A DNA stretch of 64,000 nt, taken from assembly GCA_963820415.1 (NCBI GenBank), contig CAWFZT010000010.1, positions 1 to 64,000 on the forward strand. Reading direction: 5' to 3'. Source of the DNA: CAWFZT01 sp963820415. Lineage in GTDB: Bacteria; Chloroflexota; Anaerolineae; Anaerolineales; Anaerolineaceae. Position 1 is the stretch's first letter. Each line of letters begins with the position of its first letter. Below are positions 8,951 to 17,862 of this stretch, piece after piece. The translations under genes were made by a program, and so were the position numbers. The notes beneath the pieces are model-generated. The model saw only the letters and a program-made list of their open reading frames with translations, did no database searches and was not told the DNA's origin.

Positions 8951-9634
8951 TACCCTGATCAAATATGCCAAAGAAGGGCATGACGTATACGTTTTGACGA
9001 CCACCCGCGGCGAGGGTGGCTCAACCGGCGAACCGCCGGTGTTCGAGCGCTCCGAGCTGGGCCATGTGCGCGAGCAGGAAGGCCACGACGCCGGGGCAGT
9101 CATTGGGGCGCGCCAGGTGCTGTTCCTGCCTTATGTCGACCCGCGGATGCCTCGGATGGCGTTACCAAAGCGGTCAACACCTCGCCGGAAGAGTTCAGCG
9201 CCTAGATTCAAGAGGTGCTGGAACACCTGCACCCGGACGTGATCATCACCTACGGCACAGACGGCGAATACGGTCACCCGCAGCACATCTTCACCCAGCA
9301 GGCCACCTTCCGCGCCCTGCGGAATCTTGCCCTCGGTCCTAGAGGGTTGCAGCCCTGGCGGCCGCAGGAGGTGCTCACCTCACCCCTTCGGGTGCGCTGA
9401 CGAGCGTGGTGCGCGGCTTACTCCGACCCCGAGGTACCCGCCGAGACGAATATGTCCGACCCGGCCGACCTGCTGGTGGACATCTGCCCGTACGCCCAGC
9501 GCAAGCTGGAAGCCTTCAAGCAGCACCGCTCGCAGTTCGTCCCGGTGCAGAGCTATTTCAAGGATAAGGGCGGGGCCTTCATGGCAATGAAAATCGAGAG
9601 CTTCTGCCGCTGGCCTGAATTTTGCCAGGAGTAA
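8946..9634 (+). pseudogene. PIG-L/LmbE-like deacetylase, truncated and frameshifted
   Basis: The remnant starts abruptly at GSTLIKYAKEGHDVYVLTTT, lacking the usual N-terminal start and HPDD zinc motif. It continues with TRGEGGSTGEP and ELGHVREQE, then shifts frame near 9150. Downstream pieces are HPDVIITYGTDGEYGHPQH (9224 on) and, after a repeat at 9379-9406, SDPADLLVDICPYAQRKLEA to the TAA at 9632-9634. Loss of the catalytic N-terminus, in-frame stops and the inserted repeat show a dead gene. LmbE enzymes remove N-acetyl groups from sugars or thiols such as bacillithiol precursors. Confidence 0.75.
9379..9406. repeat. Double-hairpin REP-like motif inside LmbE remnant
   Basis: Two tandem mini-hairpins: CACCC-cttc-GGGTG followed by CGCT-gacg-AGCG. 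The same arrangement recurs at 26765-26790 and, in variants, at about 45195 and 45319. Here it interrupts the deacetylase remnant. Confidence 0.55.
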
Positions 9635-9649
9635 GACCGGGGTAACCCC

Positions 9650-10411
9650 TTATCTGCCTGGCCGGCCAAGGCGGCGCGCTGTAAACTTCTGCTCGACCCA
9701 CGGGTGGATCTTCCACAGGTACATCGGTAGCAGGAGGATCAGCAAATAGCCCAGGATGAGCAGTGCCGGGTGAGTTATGGCCGGACGCCCGAGCTGGTTG
9801 ATATCTATCGATGGCAGCAGTTCGGCCGAGGTAATGTCGGCCAGGCCATGCACGAGTATCAATCCGGCAATCCCGCCTGCCCGCCAGCGCACCATGGCAA
9901 ACACCAGTCCGATAATAAAGCCGGCCAGGCTCACCAGCAGCCCCTGCCCGAAAACGTGCCAGAGCACAAAACCCAGTGAAGTTCCCCAGATGGCCCAGCG
10001 CACCCCGCCCCACTCTTCCAGGATGCGGTAGAGCAGCCCACGAAAGAGCAGCTCTTCCACCAACCCGACCAGGCCGAAATAATACAGGATTTCACCTCCC
10101 AGGCGCGCCAGGTTAAACGGCGGTGAGGGCTGGTTCCAGCTCACAGAAAAGATGACCAGCAGGCGCCCCACCAGCAGCGCCAGCCCACAGGCCAGGCTCA
10201 ACCCCAGTCCCTTCCAGTTCAGCCCGAGCTGGCTCAGGTTCCAGCGGCGCAACCCGATCCACAGCGCGCCTGCCAGGAAATATACATACACCACAACCTG
10301 GAAGGCCTGCTCGTGTACGCCGCTGACATTCGGCCACACCCACAGGTAGGCCGGGATAGAGGGCAGGAACAGGATGCCCACCTCTACAAGGGAACGTGGT
10401 ACAGGCTTCAT
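9650..10411 (-). CDS. CPBP family membrane protease (CAAX protease-like)
   Basis: A 253-residue protein with about seven hydrophobic segments. The CPBP (Abi, Rce1-like) signature is complete: EELLFRG near residue 120 for the Glu-Glu-x3-Arg motif, FVLWHV for the second motif and VHGLADI for the third. These supply the glutamates and histidines of a glutamate-type intramembrane protease. Bacterial members process membrane peptides or bacteriocin-like substrates; the substrate here is unknown. Its ATG overlaps (ATGA) the stop of a degenerate DUF123 reading frame, suggesting the two were once translationally coupled. Confidence 0.8.
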   Translation of the reverse strand: MKPVPRSLVEVGILFLPSIPAYLWVWPNVSGVHEQAFQVVVYVYFLAGALWIGLRRWNLSQLGLNWKGLGLSLACGLALLVGRLLVIFSVSWNQPSPPFNLARLGGEILYYFGLVGLVEELLFRGLLYRILEEWGGVRWAIWGTSLGFVLWHVFGQGLLVSLAGFIIGLVFAMVRWRAGGIAGLILVHGLADITSAELLPSIDINQLGRPAITHPALLILGYLLILLLPMYLWKIHPWVEQKFTARRLGRPGR

Positions 10412-10652
10412 ATGATATTTATAGCAGTTTTATAACCACTCTGATAGAGGCAGCCTTTACAGATCAGATAATAACAGGTTATATGGATTTCTTCATCTAT
10501 AAATCCGCTGGTTATCTGCGCATATGTGCGAAAATAGTCCAGATGCCACTGCGGGCGCACGGTGATGCCAGCGTGATGAGCTAACCGGGCGCGCAACCCG
10601 CCGGGCCCGTTGGCTCTGCCCAGGTAAACATAACCAGCTCTTCCTGCTTGAT
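10408..10652 (-). pseudogene. DUF123-family remnant
   Basis: On the minus strand an open stretch reads GYVYLGRANGPGGLRARLAHH then VRPQWHLDYFRTYAQI. This matches the DUF123 (GIY-YIG-related) consensus of an YVGSA-like strand, GPGGL-ARLARH and WHIDYL. The N-terminal part is missing because stop codons precede 10652, and the end is extended. No start codon with a ribosome site is seen. The stop overlaps the CPBP start. The rest of the 10412-10759 gap holds nothing further that I can support. Confidence 0.45.
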
Positions 10653-10759
10653 GAAACAGTAATTAAGCTGAAATGATGGTAGCACAAACCTGAAAAAAGA
10701 ACGCCCAAATCCACAAGAAATCGTCAGCAAACGGGCTCTTTTCGTTGTAAACTTAGAAT

Positions 10760-11569
10760 ATGAAAAAATTCGATTTCCACCTGCATTTCAACCATGACTG
10801 CGGCCCGGACATGGACGACTACGTGCGCATCATGGACGCCCACGGCGTGGCGGGCGGGCTGGTGCACGCCTACCCAGGTGATCTATGGTCCGAACGGCTC
10901 TCTTCCGGGCAAACCGACGAGGCCGTCCTGGCCGCCTGCCGCAAGCACCCCGGGCGGTTATACGGCTCGGTGTACCTGGACCTGCGCGAGGCGCGCGAGC
11001 GCAACATCCAGAAGATCGAACACTACGCCGCGGCCGGCTTCAAGTGCGTCAAGATGTTCCCCAACCTGGGCTTCGACCCCAACGAGGAGATTTACGAACC
11101 GGTGTGGGATACGGTGGAAAAGCTCGGGCTGGCCTGCCTTTCCCACTGCGGCTGGTTGGCCCCCAGCGAGGCCAACCCGAAGATGCGCATCAGCACCCTG
11201 ACCGCCACGCCCTTCCATTTCGAAGTTCCGGCCCGGCGGCACCCCGGCATCAACTTCATCTTCGCCCACTTCGGCGGAGGAGCCACCTACCTGGAGACCA
11301 TCACACTGTGCGAGCGCCTGCCCAACTGCTTCGCCGACTGCACCCCCGGCTGGGGGCGCTGGGTCTGGGCGCACCGCATGCCGGGCGTGGAAGATTTCCC
11401 CATGGCGCAGTTCCTCTACGGCACCGACAACTACCCCCAGGGCGATTACACCCAGGACGAGCGCTGGTGGACCGAGCTGCTCACCGGCCTGGGGCGCACC
11501 CCCGAGGAGATCGGCCGATTTTTCTACGGCAACGCCGCTAAGATCCTGGGTCTTGCACAAGAAGGGTAG
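10760..11569 (+). CDS. Amidohydrolase family protein
   Basis: A 269-residue TIM-barrel protein of the amidohydrolase-2 superfamily (COG2159). FDFHLHFNHD near the N-terminus gives the HxH metal motif, HCGWLAP near residue 132 and FAHFGGGATYLE near residue 173 are later metal-site strands, and YGTDNYP carries the catalytic-type Asp. It ends in the usual FYGNAAKILGL helix. Members hydrolyse or decarboxylate small cyclic or acidic compounds; the substrate is not predictable. It stands alone, with repeat-rich sequence on the 3' side. Confidence 0.75.
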   Translation: MKKFDFHLHFNHDCGPDMDDYVRIMDAHGVAGGLVHAYPGDLWSERLSSGQTDEAVLAACRKHPGRLYGSVYLDLREARERNIQKIEHYAAAGFKCVKMFPNLGFDPNEEIYEPVWDTVEKLGLACLSHCGWLAPSEANPKMRISTLTATPFHFEVPARRHPGINFIFAHFGGGATYLETITLCERLPNCFADCTPGWGRWVWAHRMPGVEDFPMAQFLYGTDNYPQGDYTQDERWWTELLTGLGRTPEEIGRFFYGNAAKILGLAQEG

Positions 11570-11629
11570 CCTGAGCGCCCAAATGATTATTACACCCAGC
11601 AGACGCATAGTTGTGCCTGGTCCAGGGTA

Positions 11630-11811
11630 TCGCAACCACTGCAGCCCGGCACGATTGCGTGCCTGATATTTTTACGTTCTGATTGGGTGCATCGTGCCGC
11701 TACACCCTATGGAGGCGTAGCGGCACGACGGATAGTTACAATAATCTCACCCTGCCAAGGCGCAGTCGTGCCCGTCCTCGGATCTCGCAACCACTGCAGC
11801 CCGGCACGATT
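11630..11811. repeat. 27-bp direct repeats around a hairpin
   Basis: The 330 bp after the amidohydrolase gene has no intact gene. It contains an identical 27 bp sequence (TCGCAACCACTGC to GGCACGATT) at 11630-11656 and 11785-11811. Between them is a perfect 12-bp inverted repeat TCGTGCCGCTAC/GTAGCGGCACGA at 11692-11728. The repeat ends (GGCACGA) and the hairpin arms share the GGCACGA/TCGTGCC motif, so this looks like a small repeat element. Confidence 0.5.
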
Positions 11812-11884
11812 TCCCCGGCAACTAAAAAAAATTGGCCAAAAATTAACCCGATGGGTGATAGAATCTTAATCAGCACAATCACCA

Positions 11885-12587
11885 TTGCCAACGGAGGATG
11901 GATTGGTCGTTTCGGCCGTCATGGGAGACCTTGGCGGGCATGGATTTGCCAGGCCGGCCGACAATGCCTGGAAAATCGAAAAATCCAAACGGATCATGGA
12001 CCTGGCCCTGGATTTAGACACGCATGTCATTACCACCCACATTGGCGTGGTTCCCGATCAAGACAGCCACCCACCGCTGGAAAATATTGTAGGAAGCCTG
12101 CGAAAACCTGGGAGCGTACGGCGACCAGGTCGGCGCATACTTCGCCATTGAAACTGGCCCCGAGAAAGCCAGCACGCTAAAGCGTTTCCTCGGCTCCCTG
12201 TCCTCCCGGGGGGTAAGGGTCAATTTTGACCCGGCCAACCTGGTGATGGTCACCGGAGATGACCCGGTACAGAGAGTGCATATCCTCAAAGATTACATCG
12301 TCCACACCCACGCCAAGGAGGGGGTCATGAAGAAAAAAGAGGACCCCGAGCGCATTTACAATTTCTTTGCCGAGGGAGGCATCGAAGACCTGAATCTCCG
12401 GGATTATTTCCTTGAAACGCCCCTGGGCATGGGGCAGGTTAATTTCGATGAATATCTCAAGGCCCTGGCAGCCGTGGGATATAAGGGCTTTTTAACCATC
12501 GAACGTGAAGTCGGCGACCATCCCGAAAATGACATTCGGATGGCCGTTGAATTCCTGAACCAAAAACTGGCTCGATTAAAACTGTAA
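11885..12587 (+). pseudogene. Sugar phosphate isomerase/epimerase, truncated and frameshifted
   Basis: The sequence is a xylose-isomerase-like TIM barrel protein. The first part (GLVVSAVMGDLGGHGFARP, VITTHIGVVPDQ) lacks the ~60 residues normally preceding it. Near 12100-12115 the frame changes, and the remainder (GAYGDQVGAYFAIETGPE, VNFDPANLVMVTGDDP, VHTHAKEGV, FLTIEREVGDHP) runs to the TAA at 12585-12587. The conserved HAKEG and IERE metal-binding motifs are present. The missing N-terminus argues for a true pseudogene, though the frameshift alone could be an error. It is followed 23 bp later by a Gfo/Idh gene, a frequent partner in sugar acid or inositol catabolism. Confidence 0.65.
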
Positions 12588-12610
12588 CGATCATACAAAG
12601 GAGATGGACC

Positions 12611-13670
12611 ATGAACAAAACCAAAGTAGCCGTGATCGGCTGCGGGACGATTGCGCGCAGCCAGCATGTACCTTGCTATGCTAAAAACCCGGCGGTAGAG
12701 ATCAAGTATCTGTGCGACATCATCCCCGAACGCGCCGAAACGCTGGCCGAACAGTACCATGTACCCCATACCGTGGTAGATTTCAGGGACATTCTGAGCA
12801 GATAAAGAAGTCGAGGCCGTTTCCGTCTGTACTCCCAATGATACCCATGCCCCCATCGCCATCGCCTGCCTGGACGCCGGTAAAAACGTGCTGTGTGAGA
12901 AACCGGCCTCGGTCAATCTGGAAATGGTCAAAGCCATGAAGGAGGCCGCCGATCGCAACGGCAAAATCCTCAACATCGGGGTGTGCAACCGCTTTAACAC
13001 CTCGGTTATTAAAATAAAAGAAATGATCGACGCAGGTGAGCTGGGTAATGTCTATCATATATATTGCTCTTTCAGGGCGCACCGCTCCATCCCCGGCCTC
13101 GGCGGGCCCTTTACCACCAAAGCCCACTCGGGCGGCGGCGTGCTGATCGACTGGGGCGTGCATTTCCTCGACTTGATCTTTTACAGCATCGGTCTGCCCA
13201 AAGTCTTGACCGTTTCAGGCGAAATCCACAGCCAGTTGGGCAAAGACATGCCCAATTACTCCTACATCGACATGTGGGCCGGCCCGCCCGATTACAGCGG
13301 CGCCTATGACGTGGAAGACTTTGTCACCGGGCTGATCCGCACTGCCGGCCCGACCATCACCCTGAACGGCGCCTGGGCCCAGAATATCGGCGAATCGGCC
13401 ATGTTTGTCGAGTTCCTGGGCGACAAAGCCGGGGTCAAGCTTGATTACTTCGGCAGTTTCAAAGTGTATACCGCCCATAAGGGCGTGCTGTCCGAAATTA
13501 TTCCTTCCTATCACAAAGCCGACATGTTCTACGACGAGCTGGACAGCTTTGTCAAGTCCGCCAATGAAAACGTCAAGAACCGGGCCAATATCGACCAGGT
13601 TATGATCACCTCCGAGGTGATGGAGGCCCTGTATAAGTCGGCCGAGCTGGGTAAAGAGGTCAGTTTATAA
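12611..13670 (+). pseudogene. Gfo/Idh/MocA oxidoreductase, single frameshift
   Basis: The start at 12611 has a good AAAGGAGA site. The first 64 codons hold the NAD(P)-binding VAVIGCGTIARSQH motif, then a stop appears at 12803 after DILSR. In another frame the expected continuation (ADKEVEAVSVCTPNDTHAPI, LDAGKNVLCEKPAS) carries the conserved EKP lysine motif and runs to 13670. One extra base near 12795 would explain it. The gene is otherwise full length (about 353 residues), so a sequencing error or very recent inactivation is likely. The family oxidises sugars and inositols with NAD(P). Confidence 0.75.
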
Positions 13671-13674
13671 TCAC

Positions 13675-13722
13675 CAGGTTTTTGTTATGAGCGTGCGTAC
13701 GCACGCTCATAACAAAAACCTG
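13675..13722. repeat. Perfect 48-bp palindrome
   Basis: Each half is 24 bp (CAGGTTTTTGTTATGAGCG then TGCGT), with no loop and no mismatch. It starts five bases after the oxidoreductase stop. It may act as a bidirectional terminator, but the core GAGCG-TGCGTACGCA-CGCTC resembles that of the palindrome at 30397-30445, suggesting a mobile repeat type. Confidence 0.7.
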
Positions 13723-13945
13723 AATCCTTCCAATTGGTGTAAAAAGTTTCAGGTTGAGCCGCTGGCTTCTTGGCCGGCCAGTTCAGTACCCCAATGTTTT
13801 CAAGCTCAGCCCTGCGCTTTGCCAAAGAGCTATCAGGTTACCCGGATAGCAAGGTGAACCGGGAATCGCTGTAATTTGTGGCGACATTGGGCGCCAGAAC
13901 TTATTATAACTATTCGGTCCACCAGTTGGAGATGGATGAAAAAGG

Positions 13946-14020
13946 GTTGTCATTGCGAGCGAATGTCCCCGTGAGCGAAGCAATCTCACTGCCAACGTAG
14001 AGATTGCTCACCCCTGCGGG
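13946..14020. repeat. GTCATTGCGAGCGAA-type dispersed repeat
   Basis: This block contains TTGTCATTGCGAGCGAATG, GAGCGAAGCAATCTC and then a perfect inverted repeat AGCAATCTC/GAGATTGCT, followed by TCACCCCTGCGGG. It is related to the two elements at 45148-45378. The TGA ending the GH127 reading frame (14008-14010) lies within it. No gene is seen in the rest of 13723-14007. Confidence 0.5.
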
Positions 14021-15996
14021 AAAACCGTCAGTCTCAGCAGGGTAGACCCGTACGGGACCAGCTCGATACACTCAATCTGCTCACCCAGGCGCGCCTGAGC
14101 CCTTTGCGGTCCGGCAGCGGCGGTGTAAAGGCAAACTTCCCTTTGACCCGGCGCAAGCCGTGCCGCCATTTACCGCCCACCACCCAATTATTCTCCTGGC
14201 GAATGTCATGGCGCTGCAGCAGGTCCCAACCCTCAACCGTGCGGGCGGGCACGCGCAGCGTGACGAAGGGCTGGGCCGGGATCAAAGAGCGCGCCGGAGG
14301 TGGTGTTCCAACTGATCTGCACCAGGCGGGTCAGGGACTGCTCATCCACACACAGGGCATAGTTCCAGCGGCTGGCGGGAGTCAGTTCCCAGGCCGGAAA
14401 GGCCTGGGTGGCGCCTTTGGGGCGGGGTGTGTGTAATTTTTCGTGGATAATCCGGCGCTGGTCGTTGGTCGAATCCCCCGTTTCAATTTCCGCCTGGGCG
14501 GCGATGGGCAGGCTGAAGGTCAGCGGGCCGTAATCAATGCTGATCCCGCCTTTGGGGAAGTGCTGCAAGCCCAGCTCAAACGGCAAGTCCAAATGCAGAC
14601 AGTCACCCGGCTGCCATTGACGTTCCACCGGCACGAAGCTCCCGGGTGTAAGCAGCAGGTTAAGGGGCTGCCCGTTGAGGGAAAGACGCGCGCCATGGCA
14701 CCAGCCGGGAATGCGCACGGTGAATTTAAATTCGGCGGGCCTGGCGGGCTGGATATCAAATTCGATGGCCTGTTGGCTGGGGTAAGCTGTGCGGGCCGTG
14801 ATGCTGACCGGCACACCGGCCAGGTGGGTCTGGATGCAGCCGGGCCCATACAACGCTGCGATGAGCTCAGTTTCGCTGCCTTTCATCCATTGTCGGGCCA
14901 CATAATTCGGCATAGCGCGATGAACGTTGCCAGGACAGCACTGCACTTCATGGTCAGGCCGGTAGGACATCCAGTTAAAGCCACGCATTAAACGGTTGTG
15001 GTTGCTGGCGTGGGTGGCAATCACCTGGTTGGGGCAGGAGAAATACTGGAGGGCTTTGAAATCCTTGGTGACCGCCCCGGGCAGGGCGTTGAAGATGATC
15101 TTTTCAATGCGGTCAGCGTATTTGGCGTCCCCGGTGATCTGCAGCAGGTATCCCAAAGCCCAGGTGTGGTCGGTGATATCGCAGGTCTCATGACTGTCGA
15201 GCGGGTCACGCCCGCGCAGGTCCTCCGAGCAGGAGTGCAGTCCATCCGCCAGGAGTTGATCCCTGTCAACCTTGGCGTAGCCGTGCAGCACAGCCTGGCG
15301 GTATTCCGCTTTACCGGTAACTGTATAAAGAATTGCCGCCAGTTTGGCGATCTCATTGAATGTGACCCCGTGTTCCGAGATTTTTTTATCTGATTTCAGG
15401 GTTTGGAGCGAGCAGTCGTGCCGCGGGAATTTGGCATTGAAGCGGCTGTAAAGGTCTTCGGCCTGCTCAAGGAAGGCCCTGTCGCCGGTCTGCCGGTACA
15501 GGTATACCAAAGTTTCGACCCCGGTCACATCCCGGTCCCAGTCCATCGGATGTGGGGTGGATTGGTAATGCCGGGCCAGGGCGTTCAGGTAGCGCGGGTC
15601 GCCGGTGATTTCGTATTGAGCCAGCACCGCCCGGAAGAAGACCGCGTAGGGCCAGCGGTCCTTCTTACGCATACTTTCCGGGCCAATAAAGCCATCCGGC
15701 GCGGCGTGGTCAATGGCGCTATCAATCTCTTCCAGCGCCATACGGTACAGCGCTTCGTCGCCGCACAAATAGCCGCACTTCAACGCCCCATCCAGCCAGT
15801 AAGCCGTCTGCTCATAAGGCCACCAAGCCGCATAAGGGCCAGTATCCTCATTGGGGCTGCCCCAGAATTTTTGGCCGTACGGGTAGCCATGGACGGAGGG
15901 ATGGCCGGTCATGCCGGATGCCTGGGTCTTGAGGAAGGCATCTATCCAACCGGAAGGGCGAACTTCGCGAAGAGGGAGAAATTGGAGATTGGGCAT
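14008..15996 (-). pseudogene. GH127 (DUF1680) beta-L-arabinofuranosidase, 3' frameshifts
   Basis: The first 570 codons are typical of GH127 enzymes, which release terminal beta-L-arabinofuranose and carry a zinc-thiolate active site. Glu270 and Cys272 in HETCDI and the pair Cys353-Cys354 in QCCPGN match the zinc and nucleophile cysteines of the family. No signal peptide is seen. Near 14283 the frame shifts (IPAQPFVTLRVPARTVEGW continues in a second frame), and near 14115 it shifts again to QARLGEQIECIELVPYGST, the normal C-terminus, ending at 14008. Two indels within 170 bp suggest either decay or sequencing errors; all catalytic residues are intact. Confidence 0.75.
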
Positions 15997-16041
15997 GGCT
16001 TTATCCTGGGTTTGGAGTTTAGGTAAATTATCCAGTTTTCT

Positions 16042-17862
16042 CTAGGCTGTACTCGACGTGCTTCCGGCCCTCTCAATATACTCCAGCGACTGGTGCCGGA
16101 AATACGTATTATATAGCTCGGCGTAATGACCGCCTTGATCCAGCAGGGACTCGTGATTGCCCTGTTCTATGATTTTCCCTTCGCGTAGGACAATGATCCG
16201 GTCGGCATGGCGGATGGTCGATAACCGGTGGGCAATCACAATCGAAGTTCGGTGTTCCAGTACGGATTCCAGTCCTTCCTGGATCAAGGTCTCGGTCAGC
16301 GGATCGATGCTGGCTGTTGCTTCGTCCAGGATGAAAATCGAGGGATTTTGCAAGGTCACCCGCGCCAGAGCGACTAACTGGCGCTGCCCCATCGACAGAT
16401 TGGCCCCGCGTTCCCCAACTGGCGTTTCCAGGCCATTGGCGAGGCCGTCGATCCAATCGCCGCCGCCGACTTTCTTCGCCGCTTGCCGTACTTCTTCATC
16501 GCTGGCGCTCCTCTTCCCGTAACGGATGTTATCTATCACCGTGCCATCAAACAGGAATGGGGTCTGGGTCACAATGCCCAGGTGCGAATGGTAATCGTCC
16601 AGGTCCAGGGCGCGGATGTCACAGCCATCGATGGACAATCGTCCCCCTTGAAATTCGTAAAAGCGTGCGATCAATTTGCCGATACTTGATTTACCCGAGC
16701 CGGTATGCCCGACCAACGCTAACGTCTCTCCAGCTTTAATCGTTAGCGAGAAGTCCTGTAAAACCAGCTCGGAGCTGTTATAGCTGAATTCGACGTGATC
16801 GAAGCGAATCTTGCCGCGCACCTCTGGCAATTTCACGGCATCACCTTGCACAACTTTCGGTTCGGCATCGATCAAGGCAAAGACGCGTTCGCCTGCCGCC
16901 AGCCCAATCTGAAATTGGCTCCAGAATGATGCAATACTGGTCAGCGGGATCATGAACAAGCCCATCCCCTGGATGAATAAATACCAATCCCCGGCGGTGA
17001 GGATACCTTGCCTGGCGCTTTGTCCGCCGAAATACACCAGGGCCGCCATCCCCACTCCAGACAGGATATTCAGGATCGGAAAGATCCCGCTGAAGACGAA
17101 ACCCGTCTGGAGATTGACCAGGAAGGAGCGCCGGTTGACCTTGAGGAACTCATCATAGATGGCTGCTTCCTGCCGGAAAGTCTTGGCAACGCTGATCCCG
17201 CTGACCGTCTCCTGGATATGGGAACTGACTTCGGCGTTGATGCGCCGTGATTGGGTGATGGTCGTGCGGGCGATCTGGCGGAAGGCCAGAGCTGCAGCTA
17301 TGATGAATGGCGCCAGCGCCAGGGTCATCAGGGCCAGGCGGACATTGACGTTGAACAAATAAATCATCAGCAGGACGATGAACAGCAGTTGGCTGAGTAA
17401 GTCCATCGTCAGGGTGACAACCTGTGAAAAGGACTGGGTGTCCGAAGTCACGCGGCTGACGATTTTGCCTGACGAGACCTCATCGTAAAAGGATAGATCG
17501 CGTTTCAATACCGCGTCGAAGGCGTCATTACGGATCTTCAGGACGACGTCGCCCACGGCTTTCGACGACTGCCAGCCGCGGATGTAGTTGAAACCCCACG
17601 AGGCGCACGCCAGCAGCGTAATGACGAGGGTAATGGTCGTCAGGTTCGTGGCCGCCCCGTTCTGTCGCAACTGGTCCAGACTTTTCGAGATATACACGGG
17701 CAGATAGGTTTGGCTAAGAGACGTCAACACGACCGCCGCAGCAACCAACACCATCCGGCGAAACTGGGGACGGAAATAACCGACAATCCGCCGTACCAAT
17801 TGCAGATCGCTGTACTTACGGTCAAAGGCCTCGGCATCCAGACCGTCCATAAAAAAGCCCAT
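16042..17862 (-). CDS. ABC exporter half-transporter, consensus ATPase
   Basis: A 606-residue fused membrane-ATPase protein: six-helix transmembrane domain (residues 1-320), Walker A GHTGSGKS near 385, signature LSMGQRQ near 488, and Walker B FILDEATASID near 512 with the catalytic Glu. Its ATG overlaps by one base (TGATG) the stop of a second half-transporter, so the two are translationally coupled. Together they fit heterodimeric exporters (TM287/288, BmrCD type) that export drugs, peptides or lipids. The substrate is unknown. Confidence 0.85.
   Translation of the reverse strand: MGFFMDGLDAEAFDRKYSDLQLVRRIVGYFRPQFRRMVLVAAAVVLTSLSQTYLPVYISKSLDQLRQNGAATNLTTITLVITLLACASWGFNYIRGWQSSKAVGDVVLKIRNDAFDAVLKRDLSFYDEVSSGKIVSRVTSDTQSFSQVVTLTMDLLSQLLFIVLLMIYLFNVNVRLALMTLALAPFIIAAALAFRQIARTTITQSRRINAEVSSHIQETVSGISVAKTFRQEAAIYDEFLKVNRRSFLVNLQTGFVFSGIFPILNILSGVGMAALVYFGGQSARQGILTAGDWYLFIQGMGLFMIPLTSIASFWSQFQIGLAAGERVFALIDAEPKVVQGDAVKLPEVRGKIRFDHVEFSYNSSELVLQDFSLTIKAGETLALVGHTGSGKSSIGKLIARFYEFQGGRLSIDGCDIRALDLDDYHSHLGIVTQTPFLFDGTVIDNIRYGKRSASDEEVRQAAKKVGGGDWIDGLANGLETPVGERGANLSMGQRQLVALARVTLQNPSIFILDEATASIDPLTETLIQEGLESVLEHRTSIVIAHRLSTIRHADRIIVLREGKIIEQGNHESLLDQGGHYAELYNTYFRHQSLEYIERAGSTSSTA

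Noticed and set aside
11630..11811. Attachment site of an integrated element
   Set aside because: Direct repeats are exact, but no integrase, tRNA or phage gene lies near.
13723..14007. tRNA or small RNA gene
   Set aside because: No cloverleaf or conserved structure was found; only dispersed-repeat sequence is recognised.
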